A stretch of 64,000 nucleotides of DNA from positions 56,230 through 120,229 of the forward strand of contig NZ_JAJFZK010000012.1 in assembly GCF_020731355.1 (NCBI RefSeq), written 5' to 3'. How positions within the stretch are numbered: the stretch's first letter is position 1; every line of letters begins with the position of its first letter. The translations under genes were made by a program, and so were the position numbers. The notes under the pieces were generated by a model. It searched no databases. It worked only from the letters and a program-made list of their open reading frames with translations, and had not been told where the DNA came from. Origin of the DNA: Bacillus sp. REN16 (GTDB lineage Bacteria; Bacillota; Bacilli; Bacillales; Bacillaceae_L). This document shows positions 60,241-64,000 of this stretch, piece after piece.

Positions 60241-61986
60241 ATGAATATTGTTATTAGTACATTAAATGCAAAGTATATCCATACAAGTCTGTCAATTCGG
60301 TATTTAAAGGCTTATGCCGCACCTGAATTTGATGTAAAACTGGCAGAGTACACGATTAAAGATCCAGCAATGAATATCGTTACTGATTTGTATCGAAAAA
60401 AACCGGATGTAATTGGCTTTAGCTGTTACATTTGGAATATTGAAGAAACCATTAAAGTGATTAAAATGCTCAAAAAAATAAATCCAGAACTTATCATTAT
60501 TCTTGGTGGACCTGAGGTGACTTATGATGTGCATGAATGGCTAGAGCGTATTCCTGAGGTTGATTACATTGTCATAGGTGAGGGTGAAGAAACCTTTAAG
60601 GATCTGCTTACCGCCATTCGCGATGGAGAGAGTACTGATGAGATAAGCGGGGTCGCTTTCTTAAAAGAGAATCGATTAAAAATTAATCCGCAGCGCAATA
60701 AACTTAACCTTAAGGATTTGCCGTCACCATTTCGATTTGAAGAGGATCTATCCCAATTATCAAAACGTGTGACATATATTGAGACAAGCCGTGGTTGTCC
60801 TTTTAATTGTCAATTTTGCTTATCATCCATTGAGGTTGGGGTCCGCTATTTTGATCGTGAAAAAATCAAAGATGATATTCGCTTTTTAATGGACCATGGT
60901 GCCAAAACAATTAAATTCGTTGACCGTACATTTAACATTAGCCGCAGCTACGCAATGGAGATGTTTCAATTTTTAATTGATGAGCACCGACAAGACACAG
61001 TCTTCCAGTTTGAAATTACTGCAGACATCATGCGGCCAGAAGTTATCGACTTTTTAAATAAAAATGCTCCGGTTGGTCTGTTCCGATTTGAAATTGGCGT
61101 CCAATCTACAAATGACCTGACAAACGAGTTAGTGATGCGGAAACAAAACTTTGCAAAGCTTCAACGTACGGTCATGATGGTAAAAGAAGGCGGAAAAATC
61201 GATCAACACTTGGACTTAATTGCTGGATTACCTGAGGAGGACTATCACTCATTCCGAAAAACCTTTAATGATGTTTTTGAAATGAGACCTGAGGAGTTAC
61301 AGCTTGGCTTTTTAAAAATGCTTCGTGGGACCGGAGTTCGAATTCGTGCGGCTGAGCATGAGTATAAATATATGGACCATTCTCCATATGAGATTCTTGG
61401 GAACAATGTCTTAAGCTTCGATGATATTACCCGGATTAAACAGGTTGAGGATGTACTTGAAAAGTATTGGAATGACCATCGTATGAATGAAACTGTAGAA
61501 TATTTGGTAACTCATTGCTTTGAAACACCATTTGATTTCTTCCAAGACTTTGGAACGTATTGGGATGAGCGCGGCTGGTCACGTATCGGTCACCAGCTTG
61601 AGGATTTATTCAAACGTCTTTCCGATTTTCTTCAAGAAACAAACCAAGATCAGCTTCCAGTCATTGAAGCAATCATGAAATATGATTATTTACGAAATCA
61701 AAAGTACAAACCACGTAAACCGTGGTGGGATGACCTCGTTACTAAGAAGGATCGAGCAATTTTCTATCAGGAAATTGTGGAGCATCCAGAAGCTTTAGGT
61801 GACGAATTTAATCAATTACAGCTTCAGGAAAAGGATTTGTACAAGCATACCGTTGTGGAAAAAATTCCACTTAACCTGGAGATATATAAACAAACAGGTG
61901 AAATTAGATTGCAAGACACGTATTTACTGGTTTATTTTGACCCTGCCTCAAGGCAAGCAAAGATTTTCAGTCGAAAAGCAGCATAA
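60241..61986 (+). CDS. B12-binding domain radical SAM protein with DUF4080
   Basis: A 581-residue protein with an N-terminal cobalamin-binding Rossmann domain (about 1-130; INPELIIILGGPEVTYD, VIGEGEETF), a radical SAM core (about 175-400) with the cluster motif SRGCPFNCQFCLSS (CxxxCxxC), and a C-terminal DUF4080-like region. The typical B12 histidine motif DxHxxG is not evident, so cobalamin binding is uncertain. Reaction unknown. The ATG at 60241 follows AAGGAGCAAGAAA; an upstream extension of 39 codons is not family-like. Confidence 0.87.
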   Translation: MNIVISTLNAKYIHTSLSIRYLKAYAAPEFDVKLAEYTIKDPAMNIVTDLYRKKPDVIGFSCYIWNIEETIKVIKMLKKINPELIIILGGPEVTYDVHEWLERIPEVDYIVIGEGEETFKDLLTAIRDGESTDEISGVAFLKENRLKINPQRNKLNLKDLPSPFRFEEDLSQLSKRVTYIETSRGCPFNCQFCLSSIEVGVRYFDREKIKDDIRFLMDHGAKTIKFVDRTFNISRSYAMEMFQFLIDEHRQDTVFQFEITADIMRPEVIDFLNKNAPVGLFRFEIGVQSTNDLTNELVMRKQNFAKLQRTVMMVKEGGKIDQHLDLIAGLPEEDYHSFRKTFNDVFEMRPEELQLGFLKMLRGTGVRIRAAEHEYKYMDHSPYEILGNNVLSFDDITRIKQVEDVLEKYWNDHRMNETVEYLVTHCFETPFDFFQDFGTYWDERGWSRIGHQLEDLFKRLSDFLQETNQDQLPVIEAIMKYDYLRNQKYKPRKPWWDDLVTKKDRAIFYQEIVEHPEALGDEFNQLQLQEKDLYKHTVVEKIPLNLEIYKQTGEIRLQDTYLLVYFDPASRQAKIFSRKAA

Positions 61987-61990
61987 TGGA

Positions 61991-62021
61991 GAAGAGAGTC
62001 AGCAAAGCGCTGACTCTCTTC
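61991..62021. terminator. Bidirectional terminator between the radical SAM gene and a small gene
   Basis: GAAGAGAGTCAGC and GCTGACTCTCTTC form a perfect 13-bp stem with a 5-nt loop. Confidence 0.8.
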
Positions 62022-62177
62022 TCATTCCCCAGTACTATTTCCTTTTTTGGAATTACGATTTCCGCCCTTCATTGGATTTTCATAATCCGCTTCTGCAGAA
62101 AATTCCGTATCGGGCATGCTCTCTTTTGGTGTAAAATTATTCTTTTTTGCAGCATCAAATTTCACTTTACGTTTCAT
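62022..62177 (-). CDS. Small hydrophilic protein, 51 residues
   Basis: ATG at 62177 follows AAAAGGGGGTAAAGGT. The product, beginning MKRKVKFDAAKKNNFTPKES, is rich in Lys, Asn, Glu and Gly and lacks hydrophobic stretches. The stop codon abuts a strong terminator, and it is divergent from the DUF3905-like gene. By composition a small spore protein is possible, but no family is recognised. Confidence 0.6.
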   Translation of the reverse strand: MKRKVKFDAAKKNNFTPKESMPDTEFSAEADYENPMKGGNRNSKKGNSTGE

Positions 62178-62310
62178 ACCTTTACCCCCTTTTAATCACT
62201 AGTCTTCACCATGAATGCTTCGTCCATAAATGGTAAAATCCACCTGCACTTTTATAAATTTTCTTCTTGTTGCGAACACTAACGGAAAACACAATTGTGA
62301 GGTGTTATGA

Positions 62311-62667
62311 ATGACGAAGAAGAAAAAACAAGCTCAGGAAACCGAATCTCCAATATTAGATGAAACAATCCCCCATCAAATCTCAGCACCCTCTTTTAAA
62401 GGAACCGGAATTAAGATGCAGGAGCCTTTTGTCAACGAACATGGGGTCGTAATTGGGGATAGCCTCTATAATTCACCAAATTCGCCGCTAAATAATTGGA
62501 GTGATGAAGTAGATCCAGAGATTATGGCTGGTGACCAGTGGGTTCATCCGACAAATGACATCGGCTGGAACACAACTGAAAACCGTGAGCTATTAGAAAG
62601 CAAAAAACAACCAAATGGGGCTCCCTTCATGCATCCATCAAAGGACACAAGCTATGGTAATGATTAA
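62311..62667 (+). CDS. DUF3905-like protein
   Basis: A soluble protein of 118 residues. The centre and C-terminal half (NSPLNNWSDEVDPEIMAGDQ, WVHPTNDIGWNTTENRELLE) resemble the DUF3905 proteins found in spore-forming Bacilli as I recall them; function unknown. Low complexity at the N-terminus (KKKKQAQETES). GTGAGGTGTT precedes the ATG. Single gene with its own terminator. Confidence 0.7.
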   Translation: MTKKKKQAQETESPILDETIPHQISAPSFKGTGIKMQEPFVNEHGVVIGDSLYNSPNSPLNNWSDEVDPEIMAGDQWVHPTNDIGWNTTENRELLESKKQPNGAPFMHPSKDTSYGND

Positions 62668-62670
62668 AAG

Positions 62671-62695
62671 AAAGAGCACCAACAGGTGCTCTTTT
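62671..62695. terminator. Bidirectional terminator between the DUF3905-like gene and ktrD
   Basis: AAAGAGCACC and GGTGCTCTTT form a 10-bp stem with a 4-nt loop and flanking A/T runs. Confidence 0.8.
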
Positions 62696-62697
62696 CA

Positions 62698-64000
62698 TCA
62701 ACCAATAATGAGTCTTTCTTTCGGATAGTGGTAATTCACATCCTTGCCTTTCTTACCAATAATAAAGATAAAGTTCAGGATGCCAACCCTTCCGATAAAC
62801 ATCAGGAACATAATAAGAAATTTCCCAAAAATACTTAAATCAGGTGTAATCCCCATCGACAATCCACATGTTCCAAATGCAGACGCAACCTCAAAGAATA
62901 TCTCCATAACCGTAAACTTTTCTGTAAGTGTTAAAATAAAAACAGATGCAAAACATGTAAAAAACGCAAATATCGTCACAATCAATGACTTGCGGATATC
63001 TTCTTCGTGGATTTCACGTTTGAAAATTTTAATGGATTTGTTTCCCCTTGCGAAATTGAATAAAAACAAAATATTGATCGCAAAGGTTGTTGTCCGAATC
63101 CCCCCACCAACAGAGCTGGGAGAGGCCCCAATAAACATCATTGCACTTAAAAAAAGCAAGGTGGGCTCTGAAAATTGATTTACATCCATCGTCGCAAGCC
63201 CCGCACTTCTTGTAGTTACCGACTGAAACAAGGAATAGAAAAAGGTTTCATGCCAGACCATTCCTTTAAATGAATGGCCAGCTTCCATGACTAAAATCAT
63301 AATGGTCCCAAAAACGACTAATGATAAAAACGTAACCGTTGTAAGCTTCGTAAACAACGAAAAACGGTATCTTCCTTTTTTATGTAATAGAAAGTCTTTT
63401 ATTTCTACTAAGACTGGAAAGCCAATTGCCCCTAAAATGATTAAAATAATCGTTATAAACTGGACAAAATAATCATTTGAATAGGGCATTAAAGAGTTTC
63501 CAGTAATATCAAATCCAGCATTGGTTGTTGCACTAACAGCTGCGAAAATGCCATGAATAAACGCTTCCTGCCACGAGCCAAAAAATTGCATAAAATAAAG
63601 ACCTAAAATCAAGCTTCCAAAGATTTCAATCCCAACCATGATAATAATAATTTGCTTAAGCAGGTTAACCAAGCCTGCCAGCTGTGATTGATTTTGGTCC
63701 ACCATGATTAAACGTCTTTCACGCAACCCGATTTTCCTGCGAAATATTAAATAGATGAAGGTTCCCATCGTCATAATCCCAATTCCGCCAACCTGTAAAA
63801 CAAAAATTAAAATAAAAATTCCTGTTACAGTGTAGGTATCTTTAATGGAAATAACGCTTAAACCCGTAACACTAACAGCACTCGCTGCTGTAAATAACGT
63901 ATCAATAAATGCTACATGAACTCCTTCTTTTATCGCAAAGGGAAGGCTTAATAAAATAACAGAAATCGTTACAGCCAGTAAATAGAACGCAAAAATTAAT
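62698..64000 (-). CDS. ktrD: Ktr/Trk-type potassium uptake membrane subunit KtrD (N-terminus cut by right edge)
   Basis: Ion-conducting subunit of a K+ uptake system that works with a cytosolic KtrA/C-type regulator. 433 residues are visible, with four membrane-pore-membrane repeats: filter motifs SAVSVTGLSV, TTNAGFDITG, TTRSAGLATMD and FGTCGLSMG, one per repeat. FIGASPSSVGGGIRTTTFAI (middle gate loop) is well conserved. The frame is open to the window edge, so only about 10-20 residues should be missing. Position next to ogt and the mtn cluster agrees with B. subtilis ykrM (ktrD); the choice of ktrD rather than ktrB rests on this synteny. Confidence 0.85.
   Translation of the reverse strand, partial: LIFAFYLLAVTISVILLSLPFAIKEGVHVAFIDTLFTAASAVSVTGLSVISIKDTYTVTGIFILIFVLQVGGIGIMTMGTFIYLIFRRKIGLRERRLIMVDQNQSQLAGLVNLLKQIIIIMVGIEIFGSLILGLYFMQFFGSWQEAFIHGIFAAVSATTNAGFDITGNSLMPYSNDYFVQFITIILIILGAIGFPVLVEIKDFLLHKKGRYRFSLFTKLTTVTFLSLVVFGTIMILVMEAGHSFKGMVWHETFFYSLFQSVTTRSAGLATMDVNQFSEPTLLFLSAMMFIGASPSSVGGGIRTTTFAINILFLFNFARGNKSIKIFKREIHEEDIRKSLIVTIFAFFTCFASVFILTLTEKFTVMEIFFEVASAFGTCGLSMGITPDLSIFGKFLIMFLMFIGRVGILNFIFIIGKKGKDVNYHYPKERLIIG

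Overview
The window reads as chromosome from a spore-forming, motile, low-GC member of the Bacillaceae (Bacillus sensu lato). Evidence: an alpha/beta-type SASP, a GerPF-like protein, Spo0E, a SleB-type LysM hydrolase, three CtsR operators at clpE, two SAM-I (S-box) leaders, a Bacillus-type H+ stator pair motAB, and many strong AGGAGG ribosome-binding sites with frequent TTG/GTG starts. From about 21 kb to the right edge the genes (a ykvT-like hydrolase, mhqR, ykvS, ykvI, clpE, motAB, spo0E, mtnD-B-X-W, mtnE, mtnU, mtnK-A, ogt, ktrD) match, from memory, the ykr-ykv region of Bacillus subtilis, interrupted by genes not expected there. No phage, complete insertion sequence, CRISPR array, rRNA or tRNA was seen. 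Layout: 0-4.3 kb holds an AddAB-like helicase/nuclease pair (helicase cut by the left edge). 4.3-8 kb holds cutC, a DUF1648 membrane protein and a GntR(YtrA-type)/ABC operon. 8-13.7 kb holds aminopeptidase AmpS and an apparent nadC plus TAXI-TRAP transporter operon. 13.8-19.8 kb holds a VmlR-like ABC-F gene with a convincing attenuator, a CobW GTPase, SASP, small membrane proteins, a GerPF-like protein and YkpA. 20-31.3 kb is a mixed segment (frameshifted nucleoside hydrolase, SleB-like hydrolase, aldehyde dehydrogenase, lone GTP cyclohydrolase II, MhqR with its own operator, a Gly/Pro/Met repeat protein, patatin, YkvS, RarD, CPBP protein, YkvI). 31.5-48 kb holds clpE, drug/metabolite efflux and GNAT genes, methionine aminopeptidase, M3 peptidase, motAB, an ABC exporter, a nucleotidase, an aldo-keto reductase, an Fsr-like MFS pump and spo0E. 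48.4-64 kb holds CbpA-like, the methionine salvage block, ogt, a chemoreceptor, a radical SAM protein and KtrD (cut by the right edge). The best-integrated system is methionine salvage: mtnK and mtnA (one S-box transcript), mtnW, mtnX, mtnB and mtnD (another S-box transcript), mtnE for the final transamination and mtnU beside it; only the nucleosidase mtnN is not in the window. The less expected observations are: seven ATTTGCGTC motifs phased at exactly 20 bp in front of motA; at least three families of dispersed non-coding repeat, one with 9-bp terminal inverted repeats (MITE-like) and one sitting between the S-box terminator and the mtnW start; the uORF/antiterminator/terminator leader of the ABC-F gene; and nadC linked to a TRAP transporter, which suggests uptake of a pyridine dicarboxylate. 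All functional names rest on reading motifs and remembered family sequences; no database search was possible.
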